A stretch of 64,000 nucleotides of DNA, from the NCBI GenBank assembly GCA_963736305.1, contig CAVTOD010000005.1:1145609-1209608 (forward strand), written 5' to 3'. The notes below the pieces were generated by a model. The model searched no databases. It had not been told where the DNA came from and saw only the letters and a list, made by a program, of their open reading frames with translations. A program made the position numbers and the translations under genes. Shown here in pieces: positions 16,701-24,100 of the stretch. How positions within the stretch are numbered: the first letter of the stretch is position 1; every line of letters begins with the position of its first letter. Source of the stretch: DASUPK01 sp963736305 (lineage in GTDB: Bacteria > Actinomycetota > Thermoleophilia > Solirubrobacterales > 70-9).

Positions 16701-17366
16701 GGTCGATTCGCCGACCGTGACGCTCTCAGGCCGCCCGGCGCCCTGCAGTCGCGCCGCGACGTTGACGGCGTCGCCCATCACGGTGTAGCGGTCGCCGACC
16801 GCACCCGCCATGACCTCGCCCGAGTTGATCCCGACTCGCAGCGAGAACCCGACCCCGTACTTATCCCGGCTCTGGCGGTTCGCGTCCTCCATGGCGTCCT
16901 GCATGGCAAGGCCGGCGCGAACGGCACGCTCCGGATCGTCCTCGTGGGCGACCGGCGCACCGAAGACGCCCATCACGTTGTCGCCGATGAACTTGTCGAT
17001 CGATCCCCCGAAGCGCTCGATCTCCTCGCCGAGCACCCGGAGGGTGCGACCGACGAGGGCCTTCACGGCCTCAGGGTCCATGCGCTCGGCCGCCGCCGTG
17101 TATCCAGAGAGATCGGCGAACAGGATGGTCGCCTGGCGGCGCTCTTCAGGGGGCGACTCGGCGCTCGCCTGAGTCGGCTTGGTCGCGGGCGGCGCAGCGG
17201 TGGGGGAGAGGCCCGTGCCGCACTCGATGCAGAATTTCGCGCCGTCGGGGTTCTCCGCTCCGCACTCCGGGCACCGCGGCGAAAGCGCCGCTCCGCAGGA
17301 CATGCAGAACCGGGCCCGCTCGGGATTGTCCGCGGCGCATTCGGGACACGTTCTCCTCCCCTCCAT
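13779..17366 (-). CDS. Zinc-ribbon / class III cyclase / AAA ATPase / TPR signalling protein
   Basis: 1195 residues. Two zinc ribbons come first (CPEC..CMSCG and CPECGAENPDGAKFCIECG, residues 7-52). A class III cyclase domain spans about 75-245, with metal aspartates in LFADLSGYT and FIGDNVMGVFG and the NVAARLQ helix. An AAA/STAND-type ATPase follows (GQAGVGKSRLL, LVLAIDDIHWADEG), then about 500 residues of TPR-like helices. Related fusions are common in Actinomycetota and usually of unknown trigger. ATG 17366 is chosen over the earlier ATG 17390 because TATCCT lies exactly 7 nt upstream (17374-17379). Whether it makes cAMP or cGMP, or any cyclic nucleotide, cannot be told. Confidence 0.85.
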   Translation of the reverse strand: MEGRRTCPECAADNPERARFCMSCGAALSPRCPECGAENPDGAKFCIECGTGLSPTAAPPATKPTQASAESPPEERRQATILFADLSGYTAAAERMDPEAVKALVGRTLRVLGEEIERFGGSIDKFIGDNVMGVFGAPVAHEDDPERAVRAGLAMQDAMEDANRQSRDKYGVGFSLRVGINSGEVMAGAVGDRYTVMGDAVNVAARLQGAGRPESVTVGESTYRVTREAISYERLEPLRLKGKEEPVPAWEATGVLAEPRRGAGRAETPLIGREEEAGLLMSLVDRVEREGRPHLVTVIGQAGVGKSRLLRELMTNLSESDDPPIIRRGQCPPYGAGIAYWALAEVLNDEFEIRDTDAPDAAWEKLRSGVTELMRELGDEAAGERNAALLAIPLGLEPPEVDARVPSSGATRVDVAEPDPQRMREALFSAARAAVEAIARRRTLVLAIDDIHWADEGMLDLIDHLTRWVRAPLLLVCLTRDELLERRPGWGGGRRNATTISLEPLTETETRELVAALMPSSENGTGDVVPQVAERSGGNPLFAEEMVNRLLEEESAEAQALPSTVQSLLAARLDSLDRLERRLLQSASVIGQTFWEGALAPTAVEEGLDLGRTLATLEEKDLLAPSRGSRLAGEREYAFKHVLIRDVAYSMLPKSVRCRKHVEVAEFIRERAGERSDGVIGLIAEHFARAAALGSESGLDREALVELQTQALESLEAAGDAAAALYSNAEAFDRYTAALEISESLEPGTLARIGEKQGDVALRMGRVDSAVGVWERCLDYHRAQEDLARVADLHRKIGAALWHKGERRASIDNYQRGIDLLKDGPPCIELVRLYEEAASLYMHTGDNMLAIYASEKALRLAERLDEARAASRAHGIFGRVFGRIGDSEKARENLERSVALARESDRAEAVRALLTLGYHLEVSEADYDGAATAYREALEIAQEVGDLPSQVELHASLGELAVDAADWDEVERAAEASGRLAEREGLYGKLCFPDLMRGVLSWRAGEWDEAAKSFRRAHELGEQVGRSEVAFNALFWLAITLREKGDLSAAETELTRALDICERAGLIAQSVEAISARAVILALAGRSDQARAAAEEADRLAGRLHYPVGEAATAEAAAACAEDPEAAAEKIDEARGRWQELGRPLDATRCLVVQGRLLLEADPEGAASLLEDAASEYEELGAPALATRVRDTVNA

Positions 17367-17463
17367 CGAACCCAGGATAGGACGAGCCACCTCAATCTGC
17401 CGCTAAACGGCTTGCGGTACCCTGCGGCGCCGCCGGAGAGGAATCGCCGGAGAGGAAGAGACC

Positions 17464-18528
17464 TTGAATCGGACCCGCTGCCTATCCGTTCTTGCGCTCG
17501 CGCTCATCAGCGCGCTGCTCGTCGCGGCCTGTGGCGGAGGCGGCAACGGCGAGGATCCCCAGCAGGTCCTCCACCAGACCTTCAGCAATCCGACCAGCAT
17601 CCGGAGCGGGACCTTCGATCTCGACTTCCGGATCGAGACCTCGGGAGGCGACAACCCGGGCAGCTTCGAGGCCAAGCTCGGCGGCAAGTTCGCCGGCCAG
17701 GGATCCGACCAGTTCCCCAAGTTCGACATCGACGCCTCGGTCAAGGGCGAGGGTGGTTCCCAGAGCTTCTCGGGCACGGGCGGGTTGATCTCCACCGGAG
17801 ATCAGGCCTTCGTGAACTTCCAGGGGACCGACTACGCGGTGCCCCAGCAGCTCTACGACGAGTTCACGACGACCTACGTCCAGCTGCAGGGCCAGAACAA
17901 CGACAAGTCGGCCAACCTGCTGCAGTCGCTGAACATCAGCCCCGCGAACTGGCTCACCGACCTGAAGAACGACGGCACTGCCGACGTCGAGGGGACGAAC
18001 ACCATCCACATCTCCGGCTCGGCCGACGTCTCCAAGCTGGTCGAGGACCTCAAGGCGATCGCCCAGAGGGCGGGGAACGCCGTCGGGAACGTCGACACCC
18101 AGCAGCTGAATCAGCTCAATGACGTCGTCCAATCCGGCGACATCGACGTCTATTCCGGCGTGGACGACAAGCTGCTGCGGAGGTTCCAGATCCACGTCGA
18201 CCTGAAGCCGCCGCCCGGCACTCCGGGGGCGCCCGATTCGCTCACCCTCGACATCCAGCTCAACTTCGCCGACGTCAATCAACCGGAGACGTTCACCGCG
18301 CCGGCGAACGCCCAGCCGCTTGGCAACCTGTTCCGGTCGCTTGGGGTCAACCCGGGGCAGCTGGGCAACGCGCTCCGCGGCGGCCTGGGGACCAGCGGCG
18401 CCCTGCCCGAATCCGGCGGCTCGACGACCGCCCCGAGCGCCTCGGGCGTCCAGGCCTACGAGCAGTGCCTCTCGCAGGCGTCGGGGTCGGCCGAGCTGCA
18501 GAAATGCGCCGACCTGCTCACCAAGTAG
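17464..18528 (+). CDS. Secreted lipoprotein, LppX/LprG-like fold suspected
   Basis: 354 residues. A signal peptide with lipobox LLVAAC at about residues 18-23 is followed by a glycine-rich linker. The body begins QVLHQTFSNPTSIRSGTFDLDF and alternates short beta-strand stretches with polar loops, as in the LppX/LprG lipid-binding lipoproteins, and ends in a low-complexity GGSTTAPSAS region with two cysteines (YEQCLSQ...LQKCADLL). TTG 17464 is preceded by the purine-rich GGAGAGGAAGAGA ribosome site. The resemblance to LppX is by pattern only. Downstream is a universal stress protein on the same strand. Confidence 0.6.
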   Translation: MNRTRCLSVLALALISALLVAACGGGGNGEDPQQVLHQTFSNPTSIRSGTFDLDFRIETSGGDNPGSFEAKLGGKFAGQGSDQFPKFDIDASVKGEGGSQSFSGTGGLISTGDQAFVNFQGTDYAVPQQLYDEFTTTYVQLQGQNNDKSANLLQSLNISPANWLTDLKNDGTADVEGTNTIHISGSADVSKLVEDLKAIAQRAGNAVGNVDTQQLNQLNDVVQSGDIDVYSGVDDKLLRRFQIHVDLKPPPGTPGAPDSLTLDIQLNFADVNQPETFTAPANAQPLGNLFRSLGVNPGQLGNALRGGLGTSGALPESGGSTTAPSASGVQAYEQCLSQASGSAELQKCADLLTK

Positions 18529-18542
18529 GCCGGGTCGGGACG

Positions 18543-18965
18543 ATGTACCGCAACGTCGTGGTGGCCTATGACGGCAGTGAGGGCGGCAGAGCGGCCCTGG
18601 CGACGGCCGTCGAGATCGCCGCCCGCGACGGCGCCGCCCTGACGGTCGTCGAGGCGACCTCCGAGCAGATGCCGTCGGTGGTGCCGGGCTCGCCCCGCCA
18701 GTCTCCTCCCGACAAGGCCGAGGAGGCGCGCAAGGAGCTGCGGGCGGCGGTCGAGGCGCTCGACCCCTCGCTCGAGGCAAGCCCATGGGTCGTCGGCGGC
18801 CCGGCGGCGAAGGCGATCCTCACCGTCGCCGAGGACATCGAGGCCGACCTGATCGTGACGGGATCGCGGAACCGTGGCACGGTCGCGCGCGCGGTACTGG
18901 GAAGCGTCAGCACCGACATCCTGCACGGCGCGAGCTGCGACGTGCTGGTGGTGCAGCCCAGCTAG
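18543..18965 (+). CDS. Universal stress protein (UspA family)
   Basis: 140 residues with the UspA Rossmann-like fold: NVVVAYDGSEGGRAALATAVEIA at the N-terminus carries the first ATP-contact Asp, and GSRNRGTVARAVLGSVS near the C-terminus is the G-x2-G-x9-G(S/T) nucleotide motif. It should therefore bind ATP. ATG 18543 starts the conserved sequence directly, 14 bp after the lipoprotein stop. Its stop overlaps the convergent oxidoreductase by 4 bp. The role is general stress signalling, inferred from the family. Confidence 0.92.
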   Translation: MYRNVVVAYDGSEGGRAALATAVEIAARDGAALTVVEATSEQMPSVVPGSPRQSPPDKAEEARKELRAAVEALDPSLEASPWVVGGPAAKAILTVAEDIEADLIVTGSRNRGTVARAVLGSVSTDILHGASCDVLVVQPS

Positions 18966-20194
18966 TCGACGTTCGGCGGTGCGTGTGGATCGAGCGTCAT
19001 CGGCTCGATGTGCCACTCCTCCGGCAGCGACACCTCGACGTCGAGCGTCTCACCCGGGGGGCGCCCCTGCTCATGCAGCTCGCTGTGGTAGAGCATCGGC
19101 GCCAGGTAGCGGCCGCTGATCTTGTGCGGAGGCCACCAGAGCCGGTCCAGGCTCGCGGTGCCCTCTCCGCCGCCTCCGGCGACGTCGGCGCGCATGTGGA
19201 GCGAGGCGTCGCCCGTCAGCAGTTGCCCGCGCAGCACGGGCCGGAACGGCTCGGGCACTGCCGCCGCGCCGAGGCGGTGAGCGATGTCCTCGGCCGCGGC
19301 GTCGGCCTGCTGGGTCGCGAGGCCACCCTGCTTCAGGGGGAAGTTGGTCCCATCACCCGCGGCGTACACGTCGTCGGCACCGCGGACGCGCGAATGCTGG
19401 TCGACGGGGATGAAGCCCTCGTCGTCGGCCGGCAGCCCCTCGATGGCGGGCCCCTCCATCGCCGGTAGGGCGATCACGACGTCCGCCTCGACCCTGCGGT
19501 CGCCGGGCGTGAGGACGAGCGAGCCGTCCTCCTCGTGGGCTCGTTCGCCCAAGACCACCTCTATTCCGCGCCCGGCGAGCAGCTCGCCGACGGCGGAGCT
19601 CGCCGCCGCTCCGAAGGCCGCGAGCGGACTCGCCTCCGGGGTGATCAGCGTGATCGCGATCTCGTCTCCGCGCTCACGCGCCCGGCGCTCGGTCATCAGG
19701 GCGAGCTCGTAGAGCGGCAGCGACCAGGTGATGCTGGGGGGGACGACGAAGGCGATCCGCCCGGCCCCGCTCACCGCCCTGTCCAGTACCGGGTCGATGC
19801 TGAGGGGCTCAGTGGGGTTGGGGAACGTGATCGCGCTCGGTAAGGCGGGGACGAACCTGCCGCCGACGCAGACGACGAGATAGTCGTAGTCGAGCGAGGA
19901 GCCGTCGTCGAGCTTCAGGCGGTGCCCAGCGGGATCAACCGCGGACACGGCTCGCTGCACGATCTCGGCTCCGCTCTCCTCGGCGAGCGGCTGGAGGGCG
20001 TACTGCTCGGGCGGGCCGAGGCCGAAGGGCTCCTCCACCAGCAGCGGCTTGTAGACGAAGTCGGGCTCCGGAGCGATCAGACTGAGCTGGGCGCGGTCGC
20101 CGGCCAGGTCGCGGAGGGCCAGCAGCGCCTCGACGCCCGCCACGCCGCCACCGACGATGCGGACCTGGGCACGTCTCTCGTTAGGCTCGCTCAC
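18962..20194 (-). CDS. NAD(P)/FAD-dependent oxidoreductase (SQR/NDH-2 like)
   Basis: 410-residue flavoprotein. The N-terminal FAD motif is VRIVGGGVAGVEALLAL, the second dinucleotide region is around residues 145-175, and the C-terminal FAD contact is DDVYAAGDGTNFPLKQGGLATQQAD. The layout resembles sulfide:quinone reductase and type II NADH dehydrogenase, but I cannot see the paired cysteines that sulfide oxidation needs, so sulfide is unlikely as substrate. GTG 20194 is the only start available: a stop codon lies just upstream in frame, and TAGACT sits 6 nt before it. It diverges from the cation exchanger. Confidence 0.8.
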   Translation of the reverse strand: MSEPNERRAQVRIVGGGVAGVEALLALRDLAGDRAQLSLIAPEPDFVYKPLLVEEPFGLGPPEQYALQPLAEESGAEIVQRAVSAVDPAGHRLKLDDGSSLDYDYLVVCVGGRFVPALPSAITFPNPTEPLSIDPVLDRAVSGAGRIAFVVPPSITWSLPLYELALMTERRARERGDEIAITLITPEASPLAAFGAAASSAVGELLAGRGIEVVLGERAHEEDGSLVLTPGDRRVEADVVIALPAMEGPAIEGLPADDEGFIPVDQHSRVRGADDVYAAGDGTNFPLKQGGLATQQADAAAEDIAHRLGAAAVPEPFRPVLRGQLLTGDASLHMRADVAGGGGEGTASLDRLWWPPHKISGRYLAPMLYHSELHEQGRPPGETLDVEVSLPEEWHIEPMTLDPHAPPNVD

Positions 20195-20206
20195 AGTTTG
20201 AGTCTA
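20182..20206. promoter_or_regulatory. Interlocked divergent leaderless promoters
   Basis: The oxidoreductase GTG (20194, minus) and the exchanger TTG (20198, plus) start only three bases apart and face away from each other. The minus-strand -10 candidate TAGACT (20206-20201) lies inside the first codons of the plus-strand gene. The plus-strand candidate TAGGCT (20182-20187) lies inside the first codons of the minus-strand gene, 10 nt before TTG. No ribosome site can fit on either side. Confidence 0.45.
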
Positions 20207-21334
20207 TTCGCGAACAAGGGACGGCTATTCGGCCCCGACGGCTGGCCATATCTGCTCTCGCCGCTGATCCCCGCGGCGGTGATCGTCGACCTGGCCGGAG
20301 CCCCCGCGACCGTCATCTTCTTCGTCTCCGCCGTCGCCCTGATCCCGCCCGCGGCGATGATGGGCCGAGCGACCGAGGAGCTCGCCGAGCGCTCCGGCAA
20401 CGTCATCGGCGGACTGCTCAACGTCACCTTCGGCAACGCCCCCGAGCTGATCATCGCCCTCTTCGCCCTCGAGAAGGGGTTGCACGAGGTCGTCAAGGCG
20501 TCGCTGGTGGGATCGATCCTCGGCAACATCCTGCTGGTCATGGGCGCGGCGATGCTGGTGGGCGGCCTCAGCGGGGGGCGCACGCGACGAGTCCAGAAGT
20601 TCGGGCAGACGGCGGCAAGCGTGCAGTCGACGATGCTTCTGCTGGCGGTCGCCGCGCTGATCATGCCGGGCGTCTTCGCCCTCGTCGAGGGCGATGGCCT
20701 GCCGCATCCAGGCGACGCGATCGTCAACTACGGAAGCACGCTGGAGCACCTCTCACTGGCGGTCGCGATCGTGCTGATCTTCTCCTACGCCGCCGGCCTG
20801 CTCTTCTCGTTGAAGACTCACGCTGCCCTTTTCAATCCCCACGAGGATGAATCGACGATCGAGGATCGAGGGAACTGGAGCACGAGGCGCTCGGTGCTCG
20901 CCCTGGCGATCTCCGGCGCGCTGGTCGGCGTCCTCTCGGAGATCCTGGTCGGCTCGATCGAGGAGACCTCCCAGGCGATCGGCCTCTCGGAGTTCTTCAT
21001 CGGCGCCATCGTGGTGGCCATCGTCGGCAACGCCGCGGAGCACTGGGTGGCGGTCCTCGTCGCCTACAAGAACAAGATGAGCCTGGCGGTCAACATCGCG
21101 ATCGGCTCGAGCGCCCAGGTCGCGCTCTTCGTGGCGCCGGTCCTGGTCCTCTGTTCCTTCTTCCTCGGCCCGGCGCCGATGCCGCTGGTCTTCAACGGCC
21201 TGGAGATGGCGGCTCTGGCGGTCGCCGCGATCATCGCCAACCAGGTCACGCAGGAGGGGGAGTCCACCTGGTATGAGGGCCTGCAGCTGCTGCTCGTCTA
21301 CGCGGTGATCGGGCTCACCTTTGCCTACGCCTAG
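20198..21334 (+). CDS. cax: Calcium/proton exchanger (Cax family)
   Basis: 378-residue CaCA-superfamily antiporter with about eleven helices. The two alpha-repeats are GNVIGGLLNVTFGNAPELII and SEFFIGAIVVAIVGNAAEHW, each with the GNxxE motif that binds the cation, and the second is followed by NIAIGSSAQVALF. An acidic loop (HEDESTIEDRGNW) joins the halves. The family exports Ca2+ in exchange for H+. TTG 20198 is the proposed start; the next in-frame candidate (GTG near 20276) would cut into the first helix. A second CaCA antiporter begins 10 bp after the stop. Confidence 0.88.
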   Translation: MSLFANKGRLFGPDGWPYLLSPLIPAAVIVDLAGAPATVIFFVSAVALIPPAAMMGRATEELAERSGNVIGGLLNVTFGNAPELIIALFALEKGLHEVVKASLVGSILGNILLVMGAAMLVGGLSGGRTRRVQKFGQTAASVQSTMLLLAVAALIMPGVFALVEGDGLPHPGDAIVNYGSTLEHLSLAVAIVLIFSYAAGLLFSLKTHAALFNPHEDESTIEDRGNWSTRRSVLALAISGALVGVLSEILVGSIEETSQAIGLSEFFIGAIVVAIVGNAAEHWVAVLVAYKNKMSLAVNIAIGSSAQVALFVAPVLVLCSFFLGPAPMPLVFNGLEMAALAVAAIIANQVTQEGESTWYEGLQLLLVYAVIGLTFAYA

Positions 21335-21343
21335 CTCAGGCCG

Positions 21344-22339
21344 ATGAATTTCGCGCTCCTCGTCGCGAGCTTCGCAGTGATCCTGGCAGGGGCACTGCTC
21401 TTCACGAACGCCGTCGAGTGGATCGGCCATCGCCTGGACCTGGGCGAGGGGGCGGTGGGAAGCCTGCTCGCGGCCGTCGGGACGGCGATGCCGGAGACGC
21501 TGATCGCAATTGTCGCGCTGATCGAGGGGACGAAGAATCAGGATGTCGCGATCGGCGCGATCGTCGGCGCTCCATTCCTGCTCGCCACCCTCGCGATGGG
21601 ACTGGTCGGCCTGACCGCCTACGTCTACAGAAGACGGCGTCCGCAGGGGGTCTACCTGGAGGCCGACGTCCGCACGCTCGATCGCGATCTCGTCTTCTTC
21701 CTGGTGTTCTTCGCGCTTGCCCTGACGCTGGGTCTCGGCGCTCCGACCGAGGTCCGGATCCCAGCCGGGCTGGCATTCATCGCCGCGTATCCGGCCTACG
21801 CGTGGCTCACCCTCGCCCAGGGCGGTGAGGCGCAGCTGGCGGAGACGCTCAATCCGCTGATCATGGCGCGCGGATCCGGCGGCCGGCCGGCCAAGCCCAC
21901 CATGGCGACCGCCGTGACCCAGTTCCTGATCGGGCTGGCGGCAATGGTGGGTGGCGCCCACCTCTTTGTGGAGGAGCTGCTCAACGTCGCCGGCGACCTC
22001 GGGGTCGAGGCGATCGTCCTCTCGCTGATCCTGGCGCCGCTCGCGACGGAGCTCCCGGAGAAGGTGAACAGCTTCTTCTGGGTCCGCGAGGGGAAAGATT
22101 CCCTCGCGCTCGGGAACATCACTGGTGCCATGGTGTTCCAGTCGACGATTCCCGTCGGCATCGGGTTGCTGTTCACGGACTGGGACCTGGCGGGAAACGC
22201 CGCGGTCTCCGTCGGTCTCGGGCTGGCCGGCGGGGTGATCGCCTACTGGGCGCTGCGCCTTCGCGACCGCTTCGAGCTGCTGCCCGGGCTCGCCTGGATC
22301 GGCCTCTATGTCACCTTCATCTTGGTGGTCCTCGTCTAG
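21344..22339 (+). CDS. Sodium/calcium antiporter family protein (YrbG-like)
   Basis: 331-residue CaCA protein, ten or so helices. The first alpha-repeat carries AVGSLLAAVGTAMPETLIAI (GTAxPE) and the second IVLSLILAPLATELPEKVNS (APxATELPE), then GNITGAMVFQSTIPVG. The family exchanges Ca2+ or another divalent cation for Na+ or H+. It starts 10 bp after the Cax gene and is surely in the same transcript, so two different cation antiporters are made together. The end overlaps the convergent DUF3224 gene by 4 bp. Confidence 0.87.
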   Translation: MNFALLVASFAVILAGALLFTNAVEWIGHRLDLGEGAVGSLLAAVGTAMPETLIAIVALIEGTKNQDVAIGAIVGAPFLLATLAMGLVGLTAYVYRRRRPQGVYLEADVRTLDRDLVFFLVFFALALTLGLGAPTEVRIPAGLAFIAAYPAYAWLTLAQGGEAQLAETLNPLIMARGSGGRPAKPTMATAVTQFLIGLAAMVGGAHLFVEELLNVAGDLGVEAIVLSLILAPLATELPEKVNSFFWVREGKDSLALGNITGAMVFQSTIPVGIGLLFTDWDLAGNAAVSVGLGLAGGVIAYWALRLRDRFELLPGLAWIGLYVTFILVVLV

Positions 22340-22731
22340 CCGGACTCGGGCAGCGCGTAGGCGAGGGTGAAGGTGTGGCTTCCCTCCTCGTCGGCGAGCA
22401 TCGTGCCCTCGCCGGTGATGCCCTCGAGCTCGCCGGTACCCGTCCCCGGGACGATCGTGCCGGTGTTGGTGACGCCCTCCGGGCCCATGATCCCGGTGTG
22501 CTGGAAGACGAAGGCACCCGAGCGGCCGGCGAGCGTGCCGGTGATCCGGTCGTGGCCGAGGTAGCCACCGCCACCCTCCGACTTGGCGATCATCAGCTCC
22601 GCCGTGCTCTCGCCCTCGAGGTCCCCGGTGAAGGTCCGTGAGATGTGGACGCGGCTGAGCTCGACACCGTCCGCTTCCGCGTATGCCTCCTCGTCGTAGC
22701 GTTCGTTCGTGAAGGGCGATGAAGCGTTCAC
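22336..22731 (-). CDS. DUF3224 family protein
   Basis: 131 residues. A repeated beta-strand pattern is visible: SRVHISRTFTGDLEGEST, IAKSEGGGGYLGHDRITG, SGAFVFQHTGIMG and GTGTGELEGITGEGTML, matching the small beta-barrel DUF3224 family common in Actinomycetota. Function unknown; the fold is related to allene-oxide-cyclase-like barrels. GTG 22731 is supported by TAGCTT exactly 7 nt upstream (22739-22744). It converges with the cation antiporter. Confidence 0.82.
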   Translation of the reverse strand: MNASSPFTNERYDEEAYAEADGVELSRVHISRTFTGDLEGESTAELMIAKSEGGGGYLGHDRITGTLAGRSGAFVFQHTGIMGPEGVTNTGTIVPGTGTGELEGITGEGTMLADEEGSHTFTLAYALPESG

Positions 22732-22749
22732 CTGCGCGAAGCTACCGCC

Positions 22750-23226
22750 TCATGCGGGCTTGAAGTCAAGCTCGCGGAGCGCATCGAGCACGACCTCGTC
22801 GTGAGTCTTCGGCGAAACCTTCGGGAAGACCCTGGCGATCTTCCCGTCGGCGTCGATCACGAAGGTCACCCGCGCCACCCCCATGTAGGTCTTGCCGTAC
22901 ATCTTCTTCTCTCCCCAGACGCCATAGAGGTCCGCGACCTCGTGGTTCTCGTCGGCGAGCAGCTCGAAGTCGAGCGTGTACTTCTCGGCGAACTTCCCAA
23001 CCGCCGAAACCGGGTCCGGTGAGACGCCGAGCACCCTGGCGCCGGCGCTCTCGTAATCCGCGCGGTGATCGCGGATCCCACAGGCCTGGGTCGTGCACCC
23101 CGGCGTATCTGCTTTCGGATAGAAGTAGAGAACGACCGGCTGCCCGCGCAGCTCGCTAAGCGTTAGGGGCTTCCCGTCCTGGTCGGGAAGCGTGAAGTCG
23201 GGCGCCTGATCCCCCTGCTCGATCAT
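22750..23226 (-). CDS. bcp: Thioredoxin-dependent thiol peroxidase (Bcp/PrxQ)
   Basis: 158-residue peroxiredoxin of the PrxQ class that reduces peroxides. Peroxidatic Cys44 lies in ADTPGCTTQACGIRD, with the resolving Cys49 five residues on, the usual intramolecular pair. The rest (YFYPKADTPGC, GVSPDPVSAVGKFAEKY, MGVARVTFVIDADGKI) is typical. The ATG overlaps the stop of the upstream 119-residue gene as ATGA, so the two form an operon from the promoter before 23582. The length is standard. Confidence 0.93.
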   Translation of the reverse strand: MIEQGDQAPDFTLPDQDGKPLTLSELRGQPVVLYFYPKADTPGCTTQACGIRDHRADYESAGARVLGVSPDPVSAVGKFAEKYTLDFELLADENHEVADLYGVWGEKKMYGKTYMGVARVTFVIDADGKIARVFPKVSPKTHDEVVLDALRELDFKPA

Positions 23227-23582
23227 TGCTCCTCGATCACCGGGTCTTCGCGCCCGGGGTCCTGGCCCTCCTCGTCCTCGTCGAGCTCCTCGTCGCCTTG
23301 CTCCAATGCGGTCTCCGAGACGGAGCCACCCGATCCCGGGTGGTAGCGGGTCTGGAACTCCTCGAGCAGCCTGTCTCGCTGCTCCTCGTCGACCGGCACC
23401 TCGTCGGAGATGCGGACCCAGTTCGCGCCCTCGAAGGGCTCCATGTTGAAGACCTCCTGGTCGATCGACGCCGAATCGTCGACGACGACCACCACCTCGG
23501 TCTGCGGGTTGAAGTAGGTGCCGGGGACATCGGGGATCTCCTCCAGCTCCATGACCCGCTTCTCTGCGTCGCTTGCCTCCAT
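23223..23582 (-). CDS. Hypothetical protein with acidic C-terminus
   Basis: 119 residues with no recognised domain. The first 65 residues look folded (EIPDVPGTYFNPQTEVVVVVDD, then VFNMEPFEGANWVRISDEVP), with a strand-rich pattern. The last 40 are acidic and probably disordered (EQGDEELDEDEEGQDPGRED). ATG 23582 is supported by TAAGAT 7 nt upstream (23590-23595). It is the first gene of a two-gene operon with the thiol peroxidase, joined by ATGA, so a role in redox defence is possible but unproven. Confidence 0.65.
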   Translation of the reverse strand: MEASDAEKRVMELEEIPDVPGTYFNPQTEVVVVVDDSASIDQEVFNMEPFEGANWVRISDEVPVDEEQRDRLLEEFQTRYHPGSGGSVSETALEQGDEELDEDEEGQDPGREDPVIEEQ

Positions 23583-23605
23583 GGGCGGGATCTTATTGAC
23601 GAGCT

Positions 23606-24070
23606 CTACTGACCGAGGTTCTCGAGCTCTCTGAGCTGGCGATTGATCTCCTTTTCGATGTCGAGCGGCTTCTTCCCCTGGCGCTGGCGGCGCTCGTTCC
23701 GGGCGACGACGAGCTGGCGAATCTCCTCTCGGAGCCCCGCGTCGCCGGCCAGTCCCGGCCCGCCCGATTCCGTCGCCAGCAGCTTCTCGACTTCCGCATC
23801 GACGTTCAGTGCCTTGCGTCCCTTGGCCACCCCGCGGTCGGATCGCGCCTGGATCATCTGGCGGATCTCCTCCTCGCGGACCTCTGCGGAGACGGTGTGA
23901 ACGGCGCCGCCCGAGCTCTGCGGGAAGTCCTGCTCGATCGCGAACGGGCCCTTGCCGATCTCCCTGAAGGCGCCGCCCGCGCCTCGCGCGAAGACGATGG
24001 CGCCGAGGGGCAGCGCGATCAGCACCACGACGATCAGGACGATGCCGACCTGGAACGTGGCCAGGAGCAT
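23606..24070 (-). CDS. Membrane-anchored protein with two copies of a 32-residue helical motif
   Basis: 154 residues. One N-terminal membrane helix (VGIVLIVVVLIALPLGAIVF, about 8-27) precedes a cytoplasmic part. Two internal repeats are visible at about residues 68-100 and 114-146: EEIRQMIQARSDRGVAKG.KALNVDAEVEKLL and EEIRQLVVARNERRQRQG.KPLDIEKEINRQL. Both share EEIRQ, AR, a glycine-lysine turn, L(N/D)(V/I) and a closing amphipathic helix. Short repeats of this kind recall SHOCT-like motifs but are not a clear match. ATG 24070 has TAACCT exactly 7 nt upstream. Function unknown. Confidence 0.65.
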   Translation of the reverse strand: MLLATFQVGIVLIVVVLIALPLGAIVFARGAGGAFREIGKGPFAIEQDFPQSSGGAVHTVSAEVREEEIRQMIQARSDRGVAKGRKALNVDAEVEKLLATESGGPGLAGDAGLREEIRQLVVARNERRQRQGKKPLDIEKEINRQLRELENLGQ

Positions 24071-24100
24071 GCGCCGGAGGTTAGAAGGATCCGGCCGGTC

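Noticed and set aside
18962..20194. Sulfide:quinone oxidoreductase
   Set aside because: General fold fits, but no paired catalytic cysteines are visible in the protein, so only a generic FAD/NAD(P) oxidoreductase is called.
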